In this document: piece after piece, positions 22,460-35,175 of the stretch | How positions within the stretch are numbered: position 1 is the stretch's first letter | Layout: every line of letters starts with the position of its first letter | Assembly: GCA_902729315.2 (NCBI GenBank) | Contig: LR746264.1 | Span: 10,323,878 to 10,387,877 of the forward strand | DNA: 64,000 nt | Source: Spirodela intermedia | Taxonomy: Eukaryota; Streptophyta; Magnoliopsida; Alismatales; Araceae | Reading direction: 5' to 3' | Translations under genes and position numbers: made by a program | Notes under the pieces: model-generated | What the model was told of the DNA's origin: nothing | The model's input: the letters and a program-made list of their open reading frames with translations, nothing else | Databases searched by the model: none

Positions 22460-23951
22460 AAGCGATTGCCAGGGATTATTTTCCCATTCCCGTGGTGGAG
22501 GGGCTCCTAGATGAGCTCTATGATGTGAAAACCTTCTCCAAATTAGATCTTTGAGTGAGTTATCATCATATTCGAGTTAAGGTAGAAGATGTTTCAAATA
22601 TGACTTTAAGAACTCACGAAGTACATTAAAAGTTCCTCATAATACCCTTCAATCTCACCAGTACTTTTGTCACATTCTAAACATCGATTAACATAATTTT
22701 GTATCTATTCTTTCAAAAATTCATTTTGATTTTCTTTGATGACATTCTAATTTATAGTCAAGGAAAAGAGGAGTATGAGCGCCACCTGACCCAAGTGTTT
22801 GAAGCCCTACTGTAGCATCAACTGAATATCCATCTAAAGAAGTGCAGCTTTAGACAATACCAAAATGCCTACCTTAGCCACTAGATCTCTGCCGAGGGGT
22901 TGATATGGATCATAAGAAGATCCAAGTAGTGTAATGATGGCCTATAATCTCTACGAGTTGCGAGGAATCTTAGGCATGTCTGGATATTATTGACAGTTGA
23001 TCATCGGGTATGGAGCTATAACATGAAGCCTGACTTAGTTACTAAAATGCAATAATGTCCATTGGAGTGGGGTTGAGGGGGCATTCCAAGAGCTTAAGGT
23101 TGTGTTGACCACGGCCCTTATACTCTCCACCCAATTTTTTATTGACCTTTGAAATAAAGGTAGATGCTTAGAGCAGAGGTATCGGAGTAGTCTTAATGTA
23201 GCAGTGGAAGCCAATCGCTTATTTCATTCAAGGGCTGTAAACATTCAGGAAATTAGCGGCCATTTATACATGAGAATTAGTGACAATCATCCTTGCTACA
23301 TGAAAATACAAACATTGCATGTTGGGTGCTGATCCATAATATTCACCAACCAATGAAGCTTGGAGTTTATCATAGAACAGTAACATGTACGACTGGAGTA
23401 TCAGAAATAGTTATCTAAGTTATTACATTTAATTTCAAAATATACTGAGTAGAAAATTGGGCCACTTATGCCCTATCAAAAGCTCCCGACAAAGTGTGAC
23501 TTTGAGTTATACTTGTCATGACTGAAATTGTTGGACATCAACCAAATTATCTAGGAATATCACATTGATCCATATCTGTTGAATATCTTGGATCCGCTCC
23601 CGCAACAACTAGAAAAATGACCCACATATGTAAATCAATAAGAATTATTATTCCTAGAAGGGACATCAGTTGATTTCAAAACAATCCATACTCCTTTGAT
23701 CATATTAGAGTTTCATAACTGTCACGCAAGCAGACATTCAGTATTCCACCGAACATATCTATGAATTAGACATAACATCGTGTGGAGGGAGATGAAGTTT
23801 CAGATCGAACGACACATCATCAATTGTTTTGTCTATCGGAGAAACAAGTCAGAGAACTTATCGCTGACCAGTCTATTACAACTGCTTCCAATTCTAGACA
23901 AAATATGGTTGGATATCACCATAGACTTTGTGGAAGGATTGTTTCCTTCTA
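22460..23951 (+). pseudogene. Gypsy reverse transcriptase, RNase H and integrase N-terminal part
   Basis: Reading across stops and frameshifts gives DYFPIPVVEGLLDEL, FSKLDL-VSYHHIRV, TLRTHEVH and the catalytic LIFFDDILIYS near 22720-22755. RNase H-like sequence follows to about 23480, then integrase zinc-binding and core segments (HNCHASRHS near 23720; DITIDFVEGLFPS near 23915). The catalytic FDD is intact but the frame is interrupted by many stops. The coding sequence breaks off at 23951, exactly at the LTR of the nested copia element. Confidence 0.8.
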
Positions 23952-24250
23952 TGAAGGAAAATAATGGGACAAAAACTTAGAGATAATATGTTGAATTTTG
24001 TAAGGAATGGTCGAAGGAGGAAGAGAGAAGAATATAGATTTTGCACACACTGAAACCTTAGAAAAATACAAAACATCATAACTGATTTCGTGAGTAGAGA
24101 GAGAGAGAAAAATTACTTATAACACTTAAATACCTCATCTGCCAGCCCCCTTTTGGCCCACTAAGGACAAAGAAACTAAAGTCCTCTAAAAGACAAAAAT
24201 TATCTAATAAGGAGAAAATAATGTCATATTTTCTGTATTAAACACTAATA
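23952..24250 (-). repeat. Copia 3' LTR (nested element)
   Basis: This is the lower-coordinate LTR. On the minus strand it starts TATTAGTGTTTAATAC, so the canonical TG has mutated to TA, and ends TTTTCCTTCA. It aligns with 27789-28089 and with 4815-5103 on the other strand. Confidence 0.88.
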
Positions 24251-27200
24251 CTCCTCCTTAATGCAAAAATGTTTCAGACTAAGAGCATTTCTAAACTTGA
24301 GAAACTTTAAGTAGCTCAGTGACTTAATAAAGCAATATGACACTTATCCATTATTGAGTAAAATCTCATCTCTATATAATTTGCAGCAATTAAATCTTGA
24401 ATAAAATGATGTTGTATTTCAACTATATTTTGTTCGTCCATGAAAACTTAAATTCTTTGTCATAGAAATAGTTGACATGTTATCACAATAAATCATTGTA
24501 GGTGTTAATTATGAAAGATTGACATCATGTAAAATTCTTCACATTCATATTATTTGTTATGCAACTATTAAAATAGAAATATACTCAGCTTTTGAAGATG
24601 ATAATGCAGTAAATTGTTATTTTTTAGAAGCCCATGATATTGCACTTGAACTAAATTTGAAAACAAAGCTATTGGTATTTTTTTTGTCATTAACAAAATA
24701 TGCTCAATCACTATATGAATAATCATAAAAATTAAATTCAGAAATATGTTGATATAAAATTCTATAATTAATAGTCCCATGAATATATTGAAGTATTCTA
24801 TTTATTACTTGAAATCATATTGACTGAAAATAATATATCTAGTCAAGTATAAGTCAAATATATCAAATCATCAACCATAGTTCAATAAAAATATTTATTT
24901 ATTTTTACAATCCCATCATCAAGACATAATTAATCATTTATATGCATAGGAGTATAACAAGTCTTATAATGAAACATATTGAACTTCTTGAGTAAGTTAC
25001 ATCCATATTTTTCTTGTAAAATAAATATATTATTATTCTTTTGAATGATTTGAAGTCTAAGAAAATAATGAAGTAATCTCAAATCTATCATATCAAATTC
25101 AACTATCATACAATCCTTGAAATCTAAAATTAATGACAAAGATGATCTAACATATATAATATCATAAATGTAAAAACATATAATCAAAATATCTTTATCT
25201 TTAATATTGATATAAAGTGTTAGCTCATTATCACTTTTATAAAAGTGATTCTTATGAAAATATGAATCAAGTCTATTGTACCATACTTAAACACTTAAGG
25301 TCATAAAATGACTTCTTCAATTTATAATCTTTTTTCTTTCTCTCTTCATTAATAAAAACTTTGTGGCTGCTCAACATAAACATTATAATTGAAATAATAA
25401 TTCAAAATTACTGATTTAATATCAAATTGAAATACTTTTCATTTCATTTATGCTGTCAAAGCCAAAATAATGCATATTATTTCAAGTCTTATTACTAGAG
25501 AAAAAGTCTTAAAATAATCAATACCTTATTATTGTACATATTCATTCACCACTAATCTTGTCTTGAATTTTTAAATATTATCATTGAGTTTATACTTTAC
25601 CTTATAAACCCACTTGACTCAAATTACTTTAGTCTTTAGTGGTAAATTCATCACCTCTTATTTGTCGTTATTCTCAATTGTTATATTTTCGTCTTGCATT
25701 GCTCTTTCATTCATTTTTGCCTTGTGCTTCCTCATAATTCGTCAGCTCTATAATTATAAGAGCAAAAATATAAGATTCATAAATATCACTTAAAGATCTC
25801 ATCTTTCTTGGAGGAGTTGATAATTCTAGACTTAAATCAATGTAGTCATTAAGACCACTTGAATGACCTGAAGAAGATCTCCAAGGTGAGATAGATGATG
25901 TAGAAGCTTCACTCATTGAATCTTGACTAATTTGTATAATCTTTTGCTTATGTTCACAAGAAGATATTTGATGCATTCGATTTGTATTTTAATTCTAACA
26001 AGTATATTCATCAAATATAACATCATGATGAATCAATAACTTCTTTGTTTTAGGATTATATAAATGATAACTCTTACTTTCATCCTTATAACCAAGAAAA
26101 ATATATTTATCACTCTTTTTGTGTCATCTTACCATGATCATTAGCATTAATTAAACTATATGAAATATAATAAAAAAATATTCAAATAACTAACATTAGG
26201 TTTTTGATGATACCAAGCTTCATAAGGAGTCATATTCATCATTACTTTTGTATGAGAAATATTCAAAAGATAAATAGATGTTGTAACAGCTGCAGCCTAA
26301 AATAAATTTTGATAGAAATCTTGAAATATCAAGAGTGATACTAAGCAAGTTATGTGCCAACTTTTGAACAAAATAAACATCATGAATTAATATATTTTCA
26401 CCTGAATTTAAATGAATAATAATAGTATCAATGACTTCAATTTGCACATTATTTTCATCATCAATAGTAACATCACAAATCATATAAGTGTCAATATTTT
26501 AAAGGAAATTTCTTTCACTTGTCATTTGATTGTTGCAATCACTATCAATAAATCATATATTTGATTTACTTTAGTTTGACGATGCATAAGTAATAAATAA
26601 ATTATTTTAATCATTGTCTTTAATAATATTAACATGTTCTCTTTTATTATCTCAATAATTTACTTTAATATGACTATACTTCTTGTAAAAGTTACACATT
26701 AATTTAGAACTTATTTCTCTCAAATTTTCTTATTATTTTACTTTGTCCTAACAATATACTTCAATATGACCATATTTTGGACAAAAAATGACATTGTATA
26801 AATCTATAAATTGATTTCTAATTTTGTTGATTTCTTGTATACCATTTCTTTGTTGCCTATAATGTGATCTACCATGATCTCTTCTTTGACTTTTAATTTG
26901 ATAGTGTCTTCTACTATGGTTACATTGATTGTATGTGACTTCATTATTTTCCTCCTTTGAAATTTCAACTTTAGCTTGAAATGTTTGTTCAATTGATTCT
27001 ATTATTGGTCTATTTATTCATTCTTCATGTGCTAATGGTACTTCAATTAATTCATTTTGCATATAAACAAATAAATTCTTAGATTATTTGATGACAACTA
27101 CATTATGATCAAATTTAGAAGACAAATTTATTTTTAAAAAATGTAATTCTTATTTATGAAATATCTTCTCCAAATATTTTCATTTAACTTATAATAATAG

Positions 27201-27788
27201 ATATTCTAGTAAAGAAATCATACATTGATTCATCATATTTCATGAAAATATTTTTAAATTCTCTATGATTTGAAGTTCCACATTTATAACTCTACTGTCT
27301 CCATGGAATTCATCTTTTAAGATTTTCTTTACTTCAAAAGAACTTGTGGCATTAATAATACGTGGAAAGATTACTTCTGAAATAGATTGATGTAAAACTA
27401 ATAATGAATTAATATTATTTTTGAAAATCTTTATTTTCTTATTTAAAATTTTTACTTTCTTATTATCATTCTCAATCAACTCTCATAAATCTTGTAAAAT
27501 GAAAACTATCTTTATTTTAATGCTCTAAAAATTATACTTCTCTCTATTGAAAATTGGGACAACATGTTATGAGAGGTTGAGGAGGTTATCATTTGTCATT
27601 CTCAAGGTCAATGGTAATAAATCTTTATAAAAACTTTGATTTGAAACTTTAGACTTCTTGCTACAGTAAGAAATCTTCAAAAATCTTAAGAAAAGCTTCA
27701 CCAACCTCAAAATTTAATCTACTTACATGTTGTTGCATTCTCTTTAGAAGATCAACACTCAATCAACAAACCTAGCTCTGATACCACT

Positions 27789-27929
27789 TGAAGAAAAATA
27801 AAGGGATAGAAACTTAGAGAGAATATGTTGCTTTTTATAAGAAATGGTTCGAAGGAGAAAGAAAGAAGAAAATGAATTTTGCAAACACTGAAACTGTAAA
27901 AAAGTACTAAATGTAGTAATTGATTTCAT

Positions 27930-27984
<55 letters not shown>

Positions 27985-28089
27985 TACTTAAATACCTCAT
28001 GTGGGCCAGCCTACTTTTGGCCCACTAAAAGACAAAAACCATTTAACAAGGACAAAATAATGTCCTCTTTTGTGCATTCAATACTAACA
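27789..28089 (-). repeat. Copia 5' LTR (nested element)
   Basis: On the minus strand it starts TGTTAGTATTGAATGCAC and ends TTTTTCTTCA, two bases before the primer-binding site. It contains a pure (GA)n tract at about 27932-27975, which has expanded relative to the other LTR's short GAGAGAGAG. Confidence 0.9.
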
Positions 28090-28810
28090 TTGGGTAATAA
28101 TGTGGTGATGGTCATCATGGAATCGAAGCACCCTTTCAGGCTCCATGGAATCCTGAACTTTATGATCTTTAATGAATCTTCCTCAATATTTTTTGGACCA
28201 AGCTCTTCACGCTACATGACTCTACTCTTTGGCCCATGAGCTTATACCACCCACAAATTGACAGATAGTTGGGAGAAGTAAACTAGGGTCCTGAGACTAT
28301 TATTGTTGTTTTGCAAGAGATTGTCCCAAACAATGGAGCAACTACCTCACCTAGGTTGAATATTTATTCAACATCAATTTCAACATCTTATCAACACTAC
28401 ACCTTTTGAGGTAGTGTATGGAAGAGATCCCTTGACTCTTCACCACTATATATCTAGTTTCTCTAAAGTGGACACACTGAACCAAATGTTCTAAGAGTGG
28501 GATCAAGCTCTCGTCCAACTAAAACTTCACTTGGAATGAGCTAAAGCTTACATGAAGAGACAATCAAATCGTCAAGGTCAAAATGTCGAGTTCTAAGTTG
28601 GTGATTGAGTATTTATCTAACTCAAACCTCATGAAAGTATTTCATGACTTATCAACTATGAGAAATTGTCCCCTATGTTTTATGGGTCATTAGGAGTTTA
28701 GGAGTAGATTGACGTAATAACATATCAACTGGAGCTGTCCATCACAACTTGAGTTCACTTAGTCTTCCATGTGTATCAATTAAAGTGAGCAGTCAACAAT
28801 TTAGAGCTTG
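28090..28810 (+). pseudogene. Gypsy integrase C-terminal part
   Basis: The frame resumes with GNNVVMV, the usual continuation of the integrase core after PSKG. It contains TPFEVVYGRDPL near 28400 and a decayed C-terminal region with several stops. It is the continuation of the fragment that ends at 23951. Confidence 0.78.
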
Positions 28811-30636
28811 ACATGACTTAATCATTGTGTAGTAAATCACATAAAATTTAAAATTTATAAAACTAGAAAATATCAATATTTAGACATTTAGAAGTATTTT
28901 TGAACAAATATATCAATTATAATTTAATAAAATTTTTAAAAATAATATAAAATTTCCAGGTCGATCATATGGATGTAATATAATATCAAGTAATTTTTTA
29001 AAATTTTTCTCAAAGAATATAATTTTTATAAATTTTATATTATAAAATAGAATAAAACATATTTAAAATGTAAAAAGGAAAATAAGAGTGTGGATGTCAG
29101 GATGATGTCAACACCTGACAAATGTAAATTGTACATAAATAGAATTTCATCCAGTGATTATTATGTAACTGATTACAAATGATTTAATTGATCAAATTAA
29201 GATCTATAAAAGCTAAAAAAATCTTAATTGAATGAAGAATAGTGTGGTCTATTTAAATCAGATAAATTATCACTAAATGAAGTAAAAATTAAGTTGAAAG
29301 TAAGAAAATAGACTTCCGACATCGCAGTAGTAATGCGTCGACAATATATTAAAATTCTAAGCATTCGAAAGGATTGTCATGTAATGTCTACATCCTCAAA
29401 AGTTCTCCTTGGATAAAGACAATATGGACAATCTCTAGATCTTCTTACGAAGTCTAGATATCAATGAAATGAGTTATTGAATCGTCTCTGGTGACTGTCA
29501 CCCGACGGATATGAGTTGGATGAAAGTGATGCATGTCAAGGAGCTTTATCCTCAGGTCTATACAACAAAAGGAGGCTCTTCATCACACCTAGTATGTTCT
29601 CAAGAGGTGGTAAATTATATCCCAATGGTCATCTTCTTCCTGACGACGGTTTGTTCATCGATCAATTGAAGATCTTTTACTCAATGGATTCACTATACTT
29701 TTATCGTGAATCGTTCAGCAATTTTAGTAACAATACTCTACAAATCGTGTTGATAAAATTTTTGTCAATGATCTAATAATTTTGGTAACTTAATCTTTTA
29801 CCAATAATTTACAAGAAAGTTATGATTTAATCAAATAAAAATTTATATTTTGACTCTAGTAGGATTTGAACTCACGTTGGTCATATATCTATATGAGAGA
29901 AATTAAAATAAATACTCAAATGCTCTTATAAAGTGACATCATTATGATATATTATTATAATTAAGGAATATTTTAGGTATTAAAATAAACAAAACTATTT
30001 CAGGGAAAGTGTGACGTGGGTTGAGTCACACATCAGTTGTACACCAAAGTTTTAGATGAATATATAATAATATCATATCTAGAAGCAATGAGTACTTTTC
30101 TCACATATACGACCACTCCTTGCCCCATAGTCGATTGGCCACTAATAACGTGGAAGGAGAGTAACACACATATACCCTCATCGATCTATAGCCGCTCAAG
30201 CCTCTACTTGCACCTCCCCTTCATTGTGCTTCCGACTCATTTAGGGGTTCATCTTTTTTTCTATATTTTAATATTTATTTATTTTTTTATTTATCTCAAA
30301 AATAGGACTATAAAAATTATATAAAATCACATAATTAGTTAAAAATTCATATTAATCAATTAAAAACTATTTTTCATAATTTAACATAGATATAAGTCTC
30401 TTTGTCATGAGTTAATATTAAGATTATATTATTTATTAATTATTAACTCATAATAATGAAGACTTATCAGAGCCCAATAAGTTACTCTATGTAGAAGACG
30501 ATCTCAATCTTGCAAGAGTTTGAAGTCCTTATTCACTAGTAGGAAATTTACTCCTCACTGACGACATGAAGGAGTCTGCTCACTTGATCTTTTAGAAATA
30601 CCTTGACTTCCACCTTCAAGATAAGGTGAGTCATAT
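28811..30636. other. Unexplained AT-rich stretch inside the gypsy element
   Basis: This is about 1.8 kb between the integrase remnant and the right-hand polypurine tract, longer than gypsy elements usually carry there. An 86-codon frame at 29516 has no domain. No terminal repeats were found by eye. It may be a third inserted element, or a highly decayed polyprotein end with untranslated sequence. Confidence 0.4.
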
Positions 30637-30648
30637 GAGGGGGGTTTT

Positions 30649-31159
30649 TGTTGAAGTCTTAGCCTCAACTAAGCACCCATGTGGGTTAAGATTGCAGATC
30701 CACCATGGGCAACAGCAGGTAGACCACTCACTACAAAGAGTGGTCAATTGTTAGGATCCCCCAACCAATCAATAGGGCTGGTTGGGCTGTTACATGACCA
30801 AGGAGGTGATGGCCAGCAGAGCAGCTAAGGGCGAACTAGCGGTTCCCGATTATATGAAGGAAGGTTTGAGTCGACGAAGGGGCATTGAAGATTACATAGA
30901 GGAAGCTGACCCACAAAGAACTGCCATCTCGAAGAGGCGACCCCTGTAAGAGCTGTTGTGAGTGCCTTTTGTCCTCCTTACCCCCCTCCTATCTTATCTT
31001 CCCTTATTTCCTTCAGTTTCCTTAAACTCTTCGGAGGTCACGAAACTGTTGCTGTAATCGGTGACTTCTCTGAGTCAAAGACAATAGAAATACTCTGTTC
31101 TTTCTACATCTCGCGGCTCTCTCTCCAAATCCAGTCCACCCAAAATTGGGCACCCATCA
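30649..31159 (+). repeat. Gypsy 3' LTR
   Basis: The LTR is 511 bases, starting TGTTGAAGTC right after the polypurine tract and ending CCCATCA. It is followed by the target duplication TATAC and is the partner of 20015-20522. Confidence 0.92.
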
Positions 31160-31735
31160 TATACACGAGCTCTAAATGAGCTCATTCCATGTGTTTCAAT
31201 CTGAATGGGTTGCGGGGATTATAAGGTTCATTATTCCAGAAAGTCACACGCCTAAATCCCTTGAATCCTAACTTCTACATTTGACCATAGCGGATGCCTT
31301 ATTATTTTCCTTGAGATCAAATGTAAAACTATAAATTACATGTGTTCATTACACCTAACGAATCATATCAGTTTATAGATCATGCATCTAAATTTTTCAC
31401 GAGGTCAGGTCTCATATGTTGGTTGAGATTAAGATTTTTCTTGGTATATTCCGAAAATAATTCCCCATTTTAAGCGACCCATCTGATCTTTTATCGAAAA
31501 CAACGCTCTTAAATAGGAGATTGTATTCTCTCTCCATTTGCAACTGATACATCCATACACTGGGAAAGCGGCTGCAGTCCCACTGAATTGATTCGGTGGT
31601 GGGGGATAACGCTGGGTGTGTGTGTGGTAGGGGGGGGGGGGGTTGGGGCGGGGTCACAACAACAGAATGACGACTCGGAAGGAAGGCGGTAGGAGTTGGC
31701 CAAGGGTACACAAGCAACTGGGGGATTAAAGCTTC

Positions 31736-33516
31736 TCAACTGTAGAAGGCACCGGTCTTCATGGCGTCCGCGTTGGCGTCCCCGAGAGCCGCCTCGCTGA
31801 GGTACTTGTCGGCCAGCTGCACCCTCTTAACGTTCTCCTGTTCCTTGACCAGCATGTATCCGTACTCCAGCAGCTTCTCCAGGGTCATCTTCGGCTGGTG
31901 GAACGTCGGCGGCCCTTCCCGCGAGTTCACGAGCCTCTTGCCGACGTTCTCAATGCCGATGTCCACGATCCAGTTTCTCACCTCGTCGTCGTAAACCCTC
32001 GCCCTCAGGGCGCCGAAGAAATCTTCAGGGGGAAGACGAAGGAGAAGGGTCAGCCGGCGGCCGAGGTCAGGCGACAGGACGAGGGCGAGAGGGCAGCATT
32101 CTCACCGATGGACTGGCCGGGGAAGGTGTCGACGAGCTTGATGATGTCCTCCCTGGGGACGTTGTCGGCTCTGAAGATGCCGGAGCAGACGCCGATCCGG
32201 TCATCCCTGGTGGGCGCCCAGTAGAACTTCTCCATGCGGCCGTCGCGGATGAGAGGAGCGTACAGGGTGGAGAAGTCGTTGCCGGTGACGATGATGGGCA
32301 CGCGGGCGTTCTCCTGCTTGTTGTACATGCCGGGGAGCTGGACGTTGGTCGGGTTGTCGGCGATGTTCATTAGGGTGGCGTTCACCATCTGGTTGTTGAC
32401 CGTGTATTGGGTGGTGCCGCCCATCCGCCCAGCGCCGGCGTCGAGGTCGTTGATGAAGAGCGCGCACATCTTCCCCTTCTTTATGATGTCGGCGGCCTCT
32501 CTGTACCTCTGCCTGATCAGCTTCGCCGGCTCTCCGGCGTTCCCGCTCTCCAGTTCTCCAGCGCTCATCATGATGGGGCTGCATTGCGGTCCAATTTCAG
32601 AGGGGAATCTCTCACCCGGAAAAAAACGCGGGTGCTGAAATCAGAGGGAGGTTCGACTCACTTAATGCCCAATTTGGCGAACACGAGTTCGCACTGGAAG
32701 GACTTCCCTTGACCCTTGCCTCCCCAGATACCCAGGATGAGGGGAACCTGTCAGATTGCCACCACGGACGGAGATTCGAGATCAGCACCCATCCCATTCC
32801 GGCCGTTATCCTCTCCACCGAACCAGTGGGGGCGAAAGAATCCTACCTTGATGCTCGGCAGGTTCAGGAAGTTCTTCGTGATGTGGACGGTAAGCTTGTC
32901 CATGAAAGCGGGCGCGATGTAGAAGCCGTCCATGGTGTTGTCAAGGTTCAGCCTGAAACACGAGGACGAAGGAAGAAGAAGATAGGCCCTTGGTCAGCAT
33001 CAGGTTCTGATACAAGACTGACGTAGACAACACAATCGGGGAAGTCGTTGATGGAGCCCGTACGTGCGGAGGCCCTGGCTTATGTACTCGTAGGAGCTGA
33101 GGACGGCGTCGTGGGTGCCCTGGCCGGAGGGGGCCTGGAAGAGGGAGTCGACCAACCCCTTCCCCCTGGTGATATCCTGCTGGTCGTCCGACGTGTCGTA
33201 GTAGAGCCCGCCCCATCTGTCCCCAGAGGTTTGCTTGCTCTCGTCGAGGTCGGCTGCCATCACCCTGATGCTCCCCGTCGAGATCCTCTCATGGTTCCGG
33301 GGAGAGCTCCCTTTCTTCAGGCTAGCGCCGAAGAAGGCGGAGGCCGGCGTCGACGGTCCCGATCCAGAGCTGCGGAGGCTCGGCTGCACAGTCAAACAAC
33401 CCACTTGATCCCTCCGCTTCGAGAGAATGAGAAATAAAACTGAGCAACAAGAAGCATTTGGAGGGACCTACCCTCACGGAGTTCACGGCTCCGACAGGAG
33501 ACACGGCGGCGGCCAT
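31736..33516 (-). CDS. RCA: Rubisco activase, short (beta-type) form
   Basis: Six exons: 33472-33516, 33064-33383, 32847-32952, 32662-32747, 32106-32578 and 31736-32022. They join in phase to 438 residues. The product is the stromal AAA+ ATPase that remodels inhibited rubisco so that CO2 fixation can proceed. Residues 1 to about 55 are a chloroplast transit peptide starting [38 protein letters not shown] marks the mature N-terminal domain. Walker A GGKGQGKS spans residues 166-173 and Walker B is [13 protein letters not shown]. The C-terminus reads [21 protein letters not shown] and stops there, so the redox-regulated extension with its cysteine pair is absent, as in beta isoforms. All five introns are GT-AG. 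No lesion was seen and it should be functional. Confidence 0.96.
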
Positions 33517-35175
33517 AGCGGCTTGGGAGCGAGCGTGGAGAGCGAAAGGTCTGTGGGGATCACAGAGGGCTTTCCGGCTCGTCAATGATGGCCACAGGGG
33601 GCGGGGGAAAGGTCAGGCGAATATATAGTCGCCTCCCCCGGAGCTTCTGAGGTGCTCGTTGTCTCAGTCGTCCTTGGTGGGGACGAGCATGGTGTAGCTC
33701 TAGTTGCAAGCGCCACCGCAGCCACACGACGCCGGTGGCGTCACCGCCTGCGTGGCGCAATCTCAGACGGTAGCTTCTGCTTAGGCCAGTCGAGTCCAGA
33801 GGTTAGTGAAGATGTGGTCTCAGGTGTGGGGGCCATGGCTCCCACCACTCAGAGGCCATTAGGAAGGTGAAGCGATCGGCCGGCCTCTCATCTCCACTAA
33901 TTTTTCTGCTGGGCACCTAATTTTTTCCCCGTGATTGCAACCAGGTAAAATCTCAAAGCTCTCGCTCACATACACCACATTCACGTTATCAGAACTTTCC
34001 TGACACTAAGTTCCCACCGCCGAAAACTCAAAAGACGGCGGCACATCTTGAAAACATGGACTAAAAATGAAACTCGCCATCGACTAATTCATACTAATTT
34101 AGCATACACATGGGACAAAATTGTTTTTCAACGCTTATTCAAATGTCGATCGCTCCGGGAATTTTCCCCTTTCCTTTTCATAGTCTCTTTTGAAGGAAGG
34201 TCTTTGAATTCTAAACCAGGCCCATTTTTTTTCTAGGAATCGGCAACTATTTATTTCCTACGGTCCTCATAATTCATGTTAAATTTTAAAATACATCAAC
34301 ATAAACACATTTTTTTTCATGTTATGATCGTGTGCACAGTGTCAAAGAGCTGATGGAGGCTCGAGTTCAATTTCCGTGGAGGATCATTTGGGCAAAAAGC
34401 TGAGGAACTTGAATAAGGTCAGCTTTGTTATTTTCCCATTGAGAATGATAATCACACCTTTATAATGTAAGATGCGACTCTCATGGTCGCATTCTCTATG
34501 TATATCAAGATCTACCGGAAAAGAATCGAAAAATAATCTCAAATTTATTGAGAGAGAAACAATGGCGCTTGATGGCTTATGAACAACTTGAATTTTCAGT
34601 TGATATTGTACATTTTGTCATTTGTTTAACTTATGAGTTTTCAGTTGATCTTGTACTTTTGTCATTGTGGTAGGTTTTTCGACAACTAGTTCCCACGTTG
34701 TAGAAAATAAAATAATTCGGGCAATAAAATCATTATTGGTAAATAAATAAGTCAACTATTAATTTTTCAAAGCTCTTCAACAGGAAGGTGACAAATATCC
34801 ATTTTAATATAGATACGTATTAGTTAAATACGCTTCGTGAATGCTGCGAAAGGCCTCCATTCATTCACTTGAACGTATACTCTTGGCCCAATGTCACTCC
34901 CTCCCTCTCTCTATCTCTCGCTCTCTCTCTGACTAACTATAGGCGTTTTGGTCTCAATCCAGACGAGAACTACGTATCGGCAAGACGAACTGTTGCTGGG
35001 CTCGAGTAGGACTCAGAACAAGAGGAGGATTCTCCATCTGAAAAGCCCATGTTGACCCACTAGAGTCGGCTCGTGTATCAAAGAGAGCCGAAAAATATGG
35101 GCCTGCATATTGCGTCAAATCGATGGAAGCAACCGAGCCATTCTTCCTCGATTGAAGAAGCTATCATCTTCATCG
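33517..35175. other. Spacer upstream of rubisco activase
   Basis: The first 400 bases are the GC-rich promoter region of RCA. The rest is AT-rich with a short CT run near 34905-34935. No gene was recognised. Confidence 0.55.
33621..33627 (-). promoter_or_regulatory. TATA box of rubisco activase
   Basis: TATATAT on the minus strand lies about 105 bases before the ATG and fits a 5' untranslated leader of roughly 70-80 bases. The assignment rests on position only. Confidence 0.55.

Larger units (their letters stand above)
23952..28089 (-). mobile_element. Ty1/copia retrotransposon nested in the gypsy element
   Basis: Terminal repeats of 299 and 301 bases flank 3.5 kb with copia domains in order on the minus strand. 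Gag (UBN2-like, ATSSFEVKKILKDEFHGDSR) lies near 27300. A pre-integrase segment (FVQKLAHNLLSI) follows near 26360. Reverse transcriptase (CFYIYDIIYVRSS to MHIND) lies at 24930-25187, then RNase H. A primer-binding site (TGGTATCAGAGC, minus strand of 27775-27786) adjoins the upper LTR and a polypurine tract (24251-24259) adjoins the lower one. All frames carry stops, so the copy is dead. No clear target duplication remains. The flanking gypsy integrase can be read through if the element is removed. Confidence 0.9.
20015..31159 (+). mobile_element. Full-length Ty3/gypsy retrotransposon, defective, with nested copia
   Basis: Direct terminal repeats (20015-20522 and 30649-31159) start TGTTGAAGTCTTAGCC and end CCCATCA. 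The pentanucleotide TATAC occurs directly before (20010-20014) and after (31160-31164) and is the expected 5-bp target duplication. A primer-binding site (TGGTATCATAG, 20526) follows the left LTR and a polypurine tract (GAGGGGGG, 30637) precedes the right one. Internally, gag, protease, reverse transcriptase, RNase H and integrase occur in gypsy order but all are interrupted by stops, so it cannot move by itself. A 4.1-kb copia element (23952-28089) interrupts the integrase. The extra AT-rich DNA at about 28810-30520 is unexplained and may be another insertion. Confidence 0.93.

Noticed and set aside
29516-29776. 86-codon frame within the gypsy element
   Set aside because: No domain and unusual position; not enough to call a gene. 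It is kept only as part of the unexplained segment.
29830-29935. B-box-like GAGTTCAAATCCTAC on the minus strand, possible SINE
   Set aside because: No convincing A-box, tail or target duplication was seen; too weak to call.
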